From Modestobacter sp. VKM Ac-2984 (GTDB taxonomy: Bacteria > Actinomycetota > Actinomycetes > Mycobacteriales > Geodermatophilaceae), in the NCBI RefSeq assembly GCF_026967985.1, contig NZ_JAPVBJ010000009.1, positions 1-64,000 of the forward strand: a DNA stretch of 64,000 nt, in the 5' to 3' direction. The notes beneath the pieces were generated by a model, which was not told where the DNA came from, ran no database searches, and saw only the letters and a program-made list of their open reading frames with translations. This document shows positions 16,331-24,381 of the stretch, in pieces. Within the stretch, counting starts at the first letter, position 1; the number at the start of each line of letters is the position of its first letter. Both the position numbers and the translations under genes were made by a program.

Positions 16331-17320
16331 TCAGACCGCAGGGACGCAGGCTCCCGCACCCAGCCGGCTCAGGCCGGTGAGGTCGCCGGCGGCGAAGTCG
16401 AGGACGGCGGAGGTCGTCGGGTACATGAGCTGCGCCGGGTCGTCGACGTGGTCCAGGCCCACCAGGTGTGCGAACTCGTGCAGCACGATCGCGCGGGCGA
16501 CCGCCTGACCGCCCGGTCGGCTGAGGATCTCGGTGAACTGGGCGGCGTCGAGCTCGACCAGGCCGGTGACGTAGACGCCCGGCCCCTCACCGGACGAGAC
16601 GGCGAGGCTGCCTGCCAGTCCGGCCACGTCGGCGGCGAAGTCGGGCTGTTCGGCGACCGTGTCCCAGGTGACGAGCACGGGCGCCCAGCGGTCGCCGTAG
16701 CGGTCGGGTTGGAAGGGATCGCGCTGGTCACTCGGAGTCTCGTCGGTGCCGCCGTCGTCGACGAACTGCAGCCCGGTCACCGCCGAGATCTGCGCGACGG
16801 CGTCGGAGAGGAGCACGTCGCCGCCGACTGGCTCGTTGTCCGGCCGGACCACGTAGTGCACCGGCCGGCACGGGTCGTAGGCGACCGGCGTGATCCCGTC
16901 GTCCTGCAGCTGCGCGAACTGGTGGGTCCCGCCGTCCGCAGGAGGGGCGAGAGGCGTGCCCAGCGGCCCGTCGACAGCCTCGGTGCCGGCCGTCGGCGCG
17001 GTGCGATCGGTGGCCGTCGCCTCGAGGCCGGGCAGCAGTTCGACGGCGACGGCGGCGAACGCCACGATGGCGAGCACCACCAGCGCTCCCCCGATGCCCG
17101 TCCACGTGCGCCGCTTCCATGTGCGGCGCGCCGGTGGCTGCGTGGGCGTCCAAGCCCGCCACGGCTCGGACGGGCTGCTCCGACCGACGGACTCGTCGAG
17201 GACCCACTGCGGGACCCGACCCGTCGGTGAGGTGCGCAGCTCGGTGGGTGCGTTCGCCCGGTCGTCGTGCTGGCGCACTGCTCCCCCACCGTCGGCCGAT
17301 CGTGTTCCGATGCTGTTCAT
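16331..17320 (-). CDS. Matrixin-like zinc metalloprotease, membrane-anchored
   Basis: A 329-residue protein with the ATG at 17320. A Pro-, Arg- and Trp-rich cytoplasmic N-terminus is followed by one membrane span (about residues 70-92, GGALVVLAIVAFAAVAVELL), then an extracytoplasmic domain. The domain ends in HEFAHLVGLDH, the HExxHxxGLxH zinc signature of metzincins of the matrixin type, followed by LMYP, the Met-turn equivalent. The middle contains VHYVVRPDNEP and WAPVLVTWDT, typical of actinobacterial peptidase M10-like proteins. It probably cleaves proteins outside the membrane. No pro-domain Cys switch is evident. It converges on the GAP1 operon, sharing the hairpin region. Confidence 0.8.
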   Translation of the reverse strand: MNSIGTRSADGGGAVRQHDDRANAPTELRTSPTGRVPQWVLDESVGRSSPSEPWRAWTPTQPPARRTWKRRTWTGIGGALVVLAIVAFAAVAVELLPGLEATATDRTAPTAGTEAVDGPLGTPLAPPADGGTHQFAQLQDDGITPVAYDPCRPVHYVVRPDNEPVGGDVLLSDAVAQISAVTGLQFVDDGGTDETPSDQRDPFQPDRYGDRWAPVLVTWDTVAEQPDFAADVAGLAGSLAVSSGEGPGVYVTGLVELDAAQFTEILSRPGGQAVARAIVLHEFAHLVGLDHVDDPAQLMYPTTSAVLDFAAGDLTGLSRLGAGACVPAV

Positions 17321-17403
17321 AGCCGACCGACGGCCCCGCGTAGAGCCCTCGTCGCCCGCACGGGTGAGCACGGACGCGGCGCCACCGGCGGCATCATGGG
17401 TGC

Positions 17404-17606
17404 ATGGCCATGGCCCTGCGGCTCGACGACCAGGAGACCGACGCGCTACGCCGCAGGGCCGAACTCGAGGGCCGATCGATGCAGGAGGTCGCCGCCAGGC
17501 GGTGCGCGACTACATCGAGCGCACCAGCAAGCGGGAGCTCCTCGACCGGGTGATCGACACCGAGCTCCCCCGTTACGCCGGAGCTCTCGAGCGCCTCAGT
17601 CCGTGA
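17404..17606 (+). pseudogene. Frameshifted ribbon-helix-helix antitoxin
   Basis: MAMALRLDDQETDALRRRAE and EGRSMQEVA form the start of a CopG/RHH antitoxin. A one-base loss near 17493-17499 shifts into the frame reading QAVRDYIERTSKRELLDRVI and ending LERLSP. Joined, they give about 67 residues, the same size and layout as the intact antitoxin at 38238-38444. The stop overlaps the next start as GTGA, as in functional pairs. It is probably dead, since its toxin is also truncated. Confidence 0.65.
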
Positions 17607-17782
17607 TCTACATCGATCTGGACGACCTGCTGCACGAGACGCAGCTCCAGCGGCACGACGAGAGGATCGCAGCGGCCATCGGCCAGCCGGCCCTCGCGCC
17701 ACCGACCATGGTGCTGCTTGCGCCGGTCGACCCGGGATGGCCGTCCGGCGAGCACGACAACGGGGTGGGGAACGAGCCGTAA
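17603..17782 (+). pseudogene. Truncated Doc-like toxin remnant
   Basis: A GTG overlapping the antitoxin stop gives VIYIDLDDLLH, the usual opening of Doc/Fic toxins that accompany RHH antitoxins. After these 11 residues the similarity ends; the remaining 48 codons lack the HxFxxGNKR-type active site. A deletion fused the toxin start to unrelated sequence. A new 59-residue protein is possible but unlikely to be toxic. Confidence 0.4.
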
Positions 17783-17955
17783 CCCTGGCTCTCGTTCGGG
17801 CGCCCGTCGACCCACCGGTGGCGCGGTCGGTCTGCTGACACGTGGCCCCTGCTGACCCCGGTCGCCGGCCAGCGGCCTGCCCGACCCGGCCCGGCGCTCC
17901 ACTGGCGACACGCATCTCGGTTGCGGGCGCTCTGGTCGGAGCAGACGCATGTGGC

Positions 17956-17975
17956 TATATTCGATTGAGGAATCG
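17956..17975 (+). promoter_or_regulatory. -10 box and operator of phd-vapC pair
   Basis: TATATT at 17956-17961 is a good -10 box in an otherwise GC-rich region. It abuts the inverted repeat CGATT-gagg-AATCG (17962-17975). A direct repeat GTGGCTAxAT at 17951 and 17976 flanks it. This layout fits autorepression by the Phd antitoxin. No clear -35 box. Confidence 0.45.
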
Positions 17976-17994
17976 TGGCTACATAGGAGTGGGC

Positions 17995-18252
17995 ATGACG
18001 AACATCGGCATCCGCGACCTCAGGGACGGGCTCAGCAAGCACATCGCCGACGTTCGAGGTGGCGCCACGATCACGGTGACCGACCACGGCACCCCGGTCG
18101 CTCGCATCACCCCGATCGGCGCTCCCACCGCACTCGATCAGCTGATCGCCGAGGGCGTGGTGCAGCCCCCAACTCACCCCAAGCGGCCGGCACCCGACCC
18201 GATCGTCGCGGACATCTCGCTCTCGGAGACCGTGCTCGCCGACCGGCGGTGA
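17995..18252 (+). CDS. Phd/YefM-type antitoxin
   Basis: An 85-residue protein starting MTNIGIRDLRDGLSKHIADV, followed by ITVTDHGTPVARITPIG, the Phd/YefM fold that binds DNA through its N-terminus. The C-terminal tail (PDPIVADISLSETVLADRR) should wrap the toxin. It overlaps the toxin start by four bases (GTGA). It probably represses its own promoter through the repeat just upstream and neutralises the PIN toxin encoded next. Confidence 0.85.
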   Translation: MTNIGIRDLRDGLSKHIADVRGGATITVTDHGTPVARITPIGAPTALDQLIAEGVVQPPTHPKRPAPDPIVADISLSETVLADRR

Positions 18253-18674
18253 TCCTGTACCTGGACACGTCGGCGCTCGTCCCGCTGCTCGTCAGCGAGG
18301 CATCTTCCCCCCGCTGCCGGCGGTTGTGGGACGCCGCTGACGTGGTGCTGTGCTCAGCCGTCGGACACGTCGAGGCGTCAGCGGCGCTCGCCCGCACGGA
18401 ACGCACTGGACGTCTGCACCGCTCTGCCCGCGATGCCGCTCTGCTTCTGCTGGACCAGCTGTGGAGCGACGTAGCCGTCGTGCCTGCCGACGGACCGCGG
18501 TTGCGGGCGGCTTCCGCAGCCGCACTCCGGCACGGGCTGCGCGGCTACGACGCCGTCCACTGCGCGGCCGCGCTCGCCGTCGCCGATGACGACCTCGTCG
18601 CGGCCAGCGGCGATCGGGAGCTGCTCAGCGCCTGGCGGGACGACGGCCTCGCCGTCGTGGACACGAACGCCTGA
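18249..18674 (+). CDS. vapC: VapC-family PIN-domain toxin
   Basis: A 141-residue PIN ribonuclease. The acidic residues expected at the Mg site are all present: Asp6 in LYLDTSALV, Glu42 in VGHVEAS, Asp101 in GYDAVHCA and Asp122 in AASGDRELL. VapC toxins cut RNA (often tRNA or rRNA) when released from their antitoxin; the target here is unknown. The GTG start overlaps the phd stop, so the two are translationally coupled. The locus looks functional, unlike the neighbouring RHH-Doc remnant. Confidence 0.88.
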   Translation: MILYLDTSALVPLLVSEASSPRCRRLWDAADVVLCSAVGHVEASAALARTERTGRLHRSARDAALLLLDQLWSDVAVVPADGPRLRAASAAALRHGLRGYDAVHCAAALAVADDDLVAASGDRELLSAWRDDGLAVVDTNA

Positions 18675-18759
18675 AGGAGCGGCTCCGTGCGACGACCGGC
18701 GGGTCGCCGTCCCTGCTGGGACGTCGGCCAGACACCGCCGCACCGGTTAGCGTCGTCCC

Positions 18760-20490
18760 GTGCCGAAGCGTTCACGCCGACGGAAGCACGGAAGCAGCGC
18801 GAGCCGCCGGAGCGGTCGAGCCGGCGGGGGTCGGCGGACTCCCGACCTGTTCGACCAGGTGGCGGAAGCGCTCGCCACCGGGGAGCCACTGGGCCTGCTC
18901 GACGTGGCCAGCGCCTTCCTCTCCGCCACGGACCCCCGCCGGGACTCCCCCTTCCGGTCGGACGATGCCGAGCCCCTGCCGCCCCGGGAGGAACTCGTCC
19001 AGGCGTTCCTCCACGTGCCGCGCCTGGAGTCCTCGGCCCTGGTGGCGGCGGTCGCCGGGCTGACCGGCGACCGGGTCCTGCGCGCCCGCGTCCACCGCGA
19101 GATCGCCCTGCGCGGACACGTCCTCCCCCGCTGGCTGACCGAGCTGGACCGGGCCCGGGCGTCCGATCGCGCAGCCGAGTTCGGGCACGTGCTCGGCGAC
19201 GGGGAGAGCCTGCTCCTGGGCGTCACGCTCGCCGACGGGTCGGAGCTGGCGGTCTCCGTCTACGTCGACCACAACCTCGGGACGGTGGCGAAGGACGCCT
19301 TCGTGGTCCCCGGCGCCTTGCCGGACCTGATCGTGCTCATGCAGGACACCACCGACGACCCTGACCTGGGTGTCACCGAGCTCGCCCCCGCCGACGCGCG
19401 TGCCCGAGCAACCGAGGCGATCGAGCACGGGGCCCGACTGTTCCCGCCCCTGGAGACCGACACGTGGCCGGCGAACCGACCGCTGGTCGAGTGGGCCGTC
19501 GGCCTGCTGCCCGCCGGTGGGCAGGGTTACCAGCGGCCCGAGTGGAGCACCGCGGACCGGGAGGCCCTGGCCGTGCGAGTGCTCGGCTCACCGTTCTCGA
19601 CCGGCCTGACCGATGCTGGCCAGCGCGAGCTGCTCGGCGACATCGTGTGGTTCGGCACCGACTACGGGCCGGGCGATCCGCTGCGCTGGAGCCCGGTGGC
19701 CGTGGAGATGCTGCTGGTCGACTGGATCCCGCGGAAGATCGTCGCCGACGCTCGCCTGCTGTCGAAGGCGCCGGACGTCCTGCGGGCCCTGATCCGGTTC
19801 AGTCACGCCGAGCGCGGCATCCGGCCGGAACTGACCGCGGAGACGCTGGCCGCGGTCGACGAGTTCGAGCCGGAGTACCAGGAGGCGATCCGCTCTCCAC
19901 GACTGCAGGGACCCGAGGCGCTCCTTGCCGCCCTGGGCGTGCTGGACCCGGACGAGCACCTGGCCGAGCAGGCGCAGGAGGAGCTGGCTCGTGTCGTCGG
20001 CGGGCCCGCAGCTCTGGAGGAACTGGACGCCGAACCGCTGCCCGATGAGCCGTTCGCCTGGGAGCGGGTGCCGGACGACGTGCGTAGCCGGGTGGCCGAG
20101 GTCGTGGAGCTGGTCGACCGCTGCTGCGATGCACTGCTGGACGTCGAACACCGCACCGCGACCCGTCGCCTGGTGGCCGCGGCCGCCGAGGGTGACCCGG
20201 AGGTGTTCCGCCGTCGCGGTCGTTCCGACACCCTCGCCGCAGCGGCGTGCTGGCTGGTGCTCCGGTCGAACCAGCAGGCCGGCGGGGGCGGCCTCATGAC
20301 GAAGGAGCTGATGGCCCACTTCGGTTTGACCGGTTCGCCGTCGCAGCGCGGCACCGCCCTCCTGAAGGCGATCGGCGCTGCGGCGTACCACCCGGCCGGA
20401 CCGCAGCTGGGATCGCCGCGCTACCTCACGTCCGAGCGGCGGCGGGAGCTGATCGCCGCACGGGACAGGTTCTCCGAGCTGCACCGCTGA
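18760..20490 (+). CDS. Conserved actinobacterial protein of unknown function (576 aa)
   Basis: I do not recognise a function. The N-terminus is strongly basic (PKRSRRRKHGSSASRR), then mostly alpha-helical segments. Residues 135-180 form a possible beta domain (LLLGVTLADGSELAVSVYVDHNLG). The C-terminal 110 residues (TATRRLVAAAAEG, LAAAACWLVLRSNQ, KELMAHFGLTGSPSQRGTALL) look like a helical, helix-turn-helix or cyclin-like domain and resemble what is called DUF6398. The start is a GTG at 18760 with a TAGCGT -10-like box 7 bases before it, so it may be leaderless. It converges with the DinB-like gene after 15 bases. Confidence 0.65.
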   Translation: MPKRSRRRKHGSSASRRSGRAGGGRRTPDLFDQVAEALATGEPLGLLDVASAFLSATDPRRDSPFRSDDAEPLPPREELVQAFLHVPRLESSALVAAVAGLTGDRVLRARVHREIALRGHVLPRWLTELDRARASDRAAEFGHVLGDGESLLLGVTLADGSELAVSVYVDHNLGTVAKDAFVVPGALPDLIVLMQDTTDDPDLGVTELAPADARARATEAIEHGARLFPPLETDTWPANRPLVEWAVGLLPAGGQGYQRPEWSTADREALAVRVLGSPFSTGLTDAGQRELLGDIVWFGTDYGPGDPLRWSPVAVEMLLVDWIPRKIVADARLLSKAPDVLRALIRFSHAERGIRPELTAETLAAVDEFEPEYQEAIRSPRLQGPEALLAALGVLDPDEHLAEQAQEELARVVGGPAALEELDAEPLPDEPFAWERVPDDVRSRVAEVVELVDRCCDALLDVEHRTATRRLVAAAAEGDPEVFRRRGRSDTLAAAACWLVLRSNQQAGGGGLMTKELMAHFGLTGSPSQRGTALLKAIGAAAYHPAGPQLGSPRYLTSERRRELIAARDRFSELHR

Positions 20491-20505
20491 CACCGTGCGC
20501 GATCG

Positions 20506-21051
20506 TCAGTGCCGCCGCGAGACCTCGGCGATGTCGCGGAGGTGGTGGACGCCTTCGTGCGCTGCCTGCCGGACCAGCCACCGCGCGCTGCGGTGCTCGT
20601 CCGGGAGGCGGTGCACCGGTCGGCCCCAGTCCTCGGGGCGGACCCGCGCGATCTCGGCCAGGAAGCCGCTGACGTGGGCCTGCAGCTGGTCCAGCGCAGG
20701 CTCGACGGCGGAGTCGCAGTAGCCGAAGCGGCGGGCCCGCAGGTCGTTGAGCATCGGCTCGACGGCCGGGTCGTCCTCGGTGCGCGCCCAGTGCAGCCGG
20801 ATGGTGGAGGTGGCATAGACGTCGCGCAGGTGGCACAGGTACTCCACCGCGGACCACGCGCCGTCCGGGCCGGGCTGCCGGCACCTTGCATCGTCGAGCG
20901 AGTCGAACAGCGCCCGGGCTCGGGTAGGGATGGCCACGATGACCGCTGACGCGCGGTCGACGTCGTGCTCGGCGTAGGAGAACGGGCACGACGGGCAGAC
21001 GTGCTCCTCACCGGCGAGCGGCGGCAACGCCGGACGGTGGTCGACTGACAC
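20506..21051 (-). CDS. DinB/YfiT-like superfamily protein
   Basis: A 181-residue four-helix-bundle protein. Motifs: WSAVEYLCHLRDVY (first metal His), FLAEIARVRPEDW and RQAAHEGVHHLRDI (C-terminal His pair), which give the three-His site of DinB/YfiT-like proteins. The N-terminus has a CPSC pair. Members are thiol-dependent transferases or metal hydrolases of mostly unknown substrate; the actinobacterial methyltransferase-type DinB proteins are the closest. No neighbour suggests a pathway. Confidence 0.75.
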   Translation of the reverse strand: MSVDHRPALPPLAGEEHVCPSCPFSYAEHDVDRASAVIVAIPTRARALFDSLDDARCRQPGPDGAWSAVEYLCHLRDVYATSTIRLHWARTEDDPAVEPMLNDLRARRFGYCDSAVEPALDQLQAHVSGFLAEIARVRPEDWGRPVHRLPDEHRSARWLVRQAAHEGVHHLRDIAEVSRRH

Positions 21052-21183
21052 ACCGTCATCCTCGCCGGTCGATCGCCGACGGGGTGGTGCTCTCGCCCGC
21101 TCATCGCTGGCGTCCGTGACTCACTTCCCCGCACTCCCCTGAGCGCCCGCGCCGTCCAGCGCGTCGAGCAAGGCGCGCAGCAC

Positions 21184-21297
21184 GGCTGGCCCGGTGAGGT
21201 CGCCCGGCTCGCCGCCGGCGCCCTCGGCGCGGCCACCGCCGGAGAGGTGGCCGAGGCGCACCGCAGGACCGGGATCTGGCCTCGGCGCCGCCGGTAG
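21184..21297 (+). pseudogene. 3' fragment of a second GAP1-like gene
   Basis: The codons GWPGEVARLAAGALGA, then GEVAEAHRRTGIWPRRRR and TAG, match the last 38 or so residues of the GAP1-like protein ending at 16124. Similarity stops abruptly upstream of about 21181 and continues past the stop into the same hairpin. It is a leftover of a duplication or of a recombination that removed the rest of a second operon. Confidence 0.75.
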
Positions 21298-21375
21298 ACC
21301 TCGCGTCCGGTGTCCGGCGTCCGGCGCCCGACGACCGCAGCCGGCCGGCGCCGGCCAGCGACACCTGGTCGGCGC

Positions 21376-21418
21376 ACGCTCGTGCTCTGGCTGTACTGGC
21401 GCACCAGAGCACGAGCGT
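21376..21418 (+). terminator. Perfect 15-bp hairpin, duplicate of the GAP1 operon terminator
   Basis: ACGCTCGTGCTCTGG and its exact complement CCAGAGCACGAGCGT enclose the 13-base loop CTGTACTGGCGCA, identical to the loop at 16206-16218. It follows the GAP1 fragment at the same place as in the full operon and precedes the AAA ATPase gene. Confidence 0.65.
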
Positions 21419-21528
21419 CACGGGACCGGCTGTCGCCGTCGTACCCCCACCGGGAAACCGGTCGAGAACGTCGGATCCGTCCCGTACCGTCCGCCGGGCT
21501 CGACACCCGACGCCCCCTGGAGGACGAC

Positions 21529-22623
21529 GTGCTGCCCGACCCTCTCGGCGCGCTGCCGGGCGCTGTCGTACCCGGCGTCGCCCTGCAGGACGTCGAGGAC
21601 ATCAGCGACGCCGTACTGCTGCAGGCGCAGTGGAGCGGCGCCATGCCCGTGCACCGTGCGGTCGAGGTGCCGGGCACCGTGGAGGACCCGGCCGGCCTGC
21701 TGCCGCCGGACGCCCGAGTGCGGCTGGACCAGCGGGCGGACAACTGGCGCGCGGTCCTGGCCGACGTCGAGGGCGCGATCGTGCACCTGCGGGTGCGGTG
21801 GGGCATCACCCACGTCTCCGTCGTCGGTGCGGAGCGGGCGCCGGTCGAGGCGCTGGTGAACCAGCTCGCGGTCGCAGCGCGGGCGGTGGTCGCACTGCCT
21901 GACGGGACGGTGCGGATGCGTTTCTGGTCCAGCGGCCTCCAGGAGCCTAAGAGCTCGGCACGCACGGTCACCTCGCCGTCCTGGGACGAGGTGGTGCCGA
22001 ACTACGCCCGCGCCACCGGCGTCGCGGTGACCACGCTGACGTCGATGACCGGACTGGCGGACCGCAGCGGCCGGCTGGTGTTGTGGCACGGCGCGCCGGG
22101 CACGGGCAAGACGACGGCGGTACGAGCGCTGAGCCGGGCGTGGGCGCCGTGGTGCGACACCCATTACGTCACCGACCCGGAGCAGCTGTTCAGCAACCCG
22201 CAGTACCTGCTCGAGGTGGCCGGCGGCGACGATGACGACGACGAGCCCGCCGGGAAGTGGCGGCTGATCGTGGCCGAGGACTGCGACGAGTACCTGCGCA
22301 CGGACGCGGCGCAGCGGGCGGGTGCCTCCCTGGGCCGGCTGCTCAACCTGTGCGACGGCATCCTCGGCCACGGGCTGCGCGTGGTGGTGCTGCTGACCAC
22401 CAACGAGGACCTCGGCGGCCTGCACCCGGCGATCACCCGGCCCGGCCGGTGCCTGAGCGCGGTGGAGTTCGCGCCGCTGAGCCCGCCGGAGGCTCAGGCG
22501 TGGCTCGGCCCGGACAGCCCCGCGCCGAGCGGACAGGTGACCCTCGCCGAGCTGTTCGCCATCCGCGAGGAGCGGGCCCTGCCCGCCGGCCGCACGCTGC
22601 GCGAGGTCGGCGGCTACCTCTGA
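21529..22623 (+). CDS. AAA+ ATPase with DUF5925-like N-terminal domain
   Basis: A 364-residue protein from the GTG at 21529 (GGAGG upstream). The N-terminal 150 residues fit the domain usually called DUF5925 in actinobacterial ATPases. The AAA+ core has Walker A GAPGTGKTTAVRAL (near 186), Walker-B-like LIVAEDCDEYL (near 246), sensor 1 in VVVLLTTNED and an Arg finger region HPAITRPGRC. It is FtsH/proteasome-ATPase-like in its core but stands alone. A run of five Asp (DDDDDE) lies before Walker B. A TACCGT -10-like box lies near 21484. It directly follows the duplicated GAP1 tail, so it may once have been part of that system. Confidence 0.8.
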   Translation: MLPDPLGALPGAVVPGVALQDVEDISDAVLLQAQWSGAMPVHRAVEVPGTVEDPAGLLPPDARVRLDQRADNWRAVLADVEGAIVHLRVRWGITHVSVVGAERAPVEALVNQLAVAARAVVALPDGTVRMRFWSSGLQEPKSSARTVTSPSWDEVVPNYARATGVAVTTLTSMTGLADRSGRLVLWHGAPGTGKTTAVRALSRAWAPWCDTHYVTDPEQLFSNPQYLLEVAGGDDDDDEPAGKWRLIVAEDCDEYLRTDAAQRAGASLGRLLNLCDGILGHGLRVVVLLTTNEDLGGLHPAITRPGRCLSAVEFAPLSPPEAQAWLGPDSPAPSGQVTLAELFAIREERALPAGRTLREVGGYL

Positions 22624-22710
22624 CCGCGCACCGGCCGGCGGTTCCGCGGAACCGTGGTGGTCGCCGACCGCCCGGCAGCAGCTGATCGCAGGACCCCACG
22701 GGCCGGCACC

Positions 22711-23259
22711 TCAGGGTCGGGCGATCCGGCCCCGCTCGTCGACGCCGCAGAGCGACCAGAAGTGGCTGCGCCGCGCCCCCTGCTGCCCCTCTCCGGGGAC
22801 CCGGCTCAGCGCACGGTCGAGGCGTGACCACGATGCCGGGTCAGCCAGCAACCGCGGTAGGTCCTCGACGCCCAGGACCCCGTGGTCGACCAGGATCCGC
22901 GCGTAGCGGAGCGCGGCGTCCGACTTGGTCACGCCGCCGCGCGTCGACGTCCGCTGCCGGTTCTGTGCGGCGGTCTCCAGTGTTTGCTCGTCCGGGAAGC
23001 GGGTGAGCAGCCGAGGAAGCGGGTGGGTGTCTGCGCTCGCCGGGGTGTCCGCGAGCAACGGGCCGGTCGCGGTGGGGATGAGCACGCGGTGCACCAGCGG
23101 GACGACGACCCGGTCGTGGTCCGCTCCCACGCTCCACACGGCATCGAGCACGCAGGCGGACAGGCTGGTCCACCGCTCGAGTCGCGGCTGGACGGGGCGG
23201 GCGCTGACCGGTGCGCGTCCGAGCTCGCTGCCGAAGAGCGACGTCGCCTCGGTACCCAC
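22711..23259 (-). CDS. Endonuclease III-like (HhH) family protein, possibly truncated
   Basis: A 182-residue protein from the GTG at 23259 with GAGGGG upstream. The sequence LERWTSLSACVLDAVWSVGADHDRVVVPLV, then NRQRTSTRGGVTKSDAALRYARIL and VPGEGQQGARRSHFWSL, matches a conserved actinobacterial family sometimes mislabelled heme peroxidase, which resembles the helical core of base-excision glycosylases. Relatives usually continue with KPDRMVLRWL; here the protein stops at ERGRIARP, so the 3' end seems to be lost or changed. The role is unknown. It is divergent from the EEP gene. Confidence 0.6.
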   Translation of the reverse strand: MGTEATSLFGSELGRAPVSARPVQPRLERWTSLSACVLDAVWSVGADHDRVVVPLVHRVLIPTATGPLLADTPASADTHPLPRLLTRFPDEQTLETAAQNRQRTSTRGGVTKSDAALRYARILVDHGVLGVEDLPRLLADPASWSRLDRALSRVPGEGQQGARRSHFWSLCGVDERGRIARP

Positions 23260-23411
23260 GCACACCCCTCGATCCTGGACGGCATCGCGGCGCCGGTCGC
23301 CGCGGACGGGGCCAGCATGCCGTCGCCGGGCGGCCGCGGACGGGCGACACAGCGGGACGAGATCGGGTGACTTCCCTTCGGTTCGAGCGAAAGGGCTGCT
23401 CTCATCACCAA

Positions 23412-24122
23412 GTGAAGCTCGGTACCTGGAACTGCTGCGGGCGGTTCGACGCCAACCTGCCGCACCTGCTCGACCTGGACGTCGACGTGGCCGTCGTCTG
23501 CGAGGCGCGGACGCCGGAGGCCTGGCCGAGGACGGCGGATGGCCGGTCGGTGACCGGGCTGGGTCGGCGGGTGTGGGCGGAGAGCTGGAAGGAGCTGGCC
23601 GTCCTCGCCCGAGAGCCATGGACGGTGGCGGTTCACGAGGAGGCGGGGTCGTCGCCGGCCTGGGCGCTGCCGGTGCGGGTCAGCGGACCGACGTCGTTCA
23701 CGCTCGTCGGCGTCTGGCCGGTGAAACTGGGGGCGATGCCGGGCTATGTCGCCCAGATCGACGCCACCGTCGACTGGATCGAGCAGTTCAGCGCCGACGA
23801 GCCGACGGTGCTGGCCGGTGACTTCAACGCTCCCATCCCGTCGTCGCGGTCCCGGTACGACCGGATCGAAGGGCGCCTGCACGAGCTGGGGTTGGTCGAC
23901 GCCTACCGGGTTGCCCGCGGGCTCGAGCTAGGCGAGGAGCCGGTCGAGGCGACGTACTTCCACCAGCGTCGTCAGGACCAGCCGTTCCACATCGACCACG
24001 TCTTCCTGCCCGTGGCATGGGCGGACGCGGCGAAGGTCGAGGTGGGCGAATTCGCGGGATGGGTGGGCAGCGGTCGGAGTGACCACGTCCCTGTGACGGC
24101 CACCTTCGAACCCTCGGCGTAG
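23412..24122 (+). CDS. Endonuclease/exonuclease/phosphatase family protein
   Basis: A 236-residue protein with the full EEP metal site: Asn7 in GTWNCCG, Glu31 in VVCEAR, LAGDFNAPI (catalytic Asp and Asn), FHIDHVF and the terminal SDHVPV (Asp-His). The family cleaves phosphodiester or phosphomonoester bonds in DNA, RNA or phospholipid head groups with Mg; the short size and lack of a signal peptide suggest a cytoplasmic nucleic-acid or nucleotide substrate. The GTG at 23412 was taken. A frameshifted paralogue is at 187-927. Confidence 0.85.
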   Translation: MKLGTWNCCGRFDANLPHLLDLDVDVAVVCEARTPEAWPRTADGRSVTGLGRRVWAESWKELAVLAREPWTVAVHEEAGSSPAWALPVRVSGPTSFTLVGVWPVKLGAMPGYVAQIDATVDWIEQFSADEPTVLAGDFNAPIPSSRSRYDRIEGRLHELGLVDAYRVARGLELGEEPVEATYFHQRRQDQPFHIDHVFLPVAWADAAKVEVGEFAGWVGSGRSDHVPVTATFEPSA

Positions 24123-24381
24123 CCGCGCTCGGCAGTGGCCGCTCGACCGACGCACACGAGAGTCGACGCGTCGGTCTCGATGCTGGCCTCGGCCAGCGGA
24201 GCCACACGAGCCAGTGCCCGGCGACTCGATGTGGTGGACCCCCGCTCTCCTGTCGCGGAACCGCCGAGCGCGGCTCCCGACATCGAGCACCACCCCACGT
24301 GCCGTCGATCTCCAGCTCGCCCCAGGAACCACCGATCTCGTGCGCGCCGCGGTGGCCTCGGCCGCGTAATCCAGCTCTCGG

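Noticed and set aside
17490-17500. Programmed frameshift in the RHH antitoxin
   Set aside because: No slippery heptamer or stimulatory structure is visible, and the downstream toxin is truncated, so decay is simpler.
22640-22653. Palindrome GGTTCCGCGGAACC between two convergent genes
   Set aside because: Only 14 bases with no loop; too short to call a terminator or operator with confidence.
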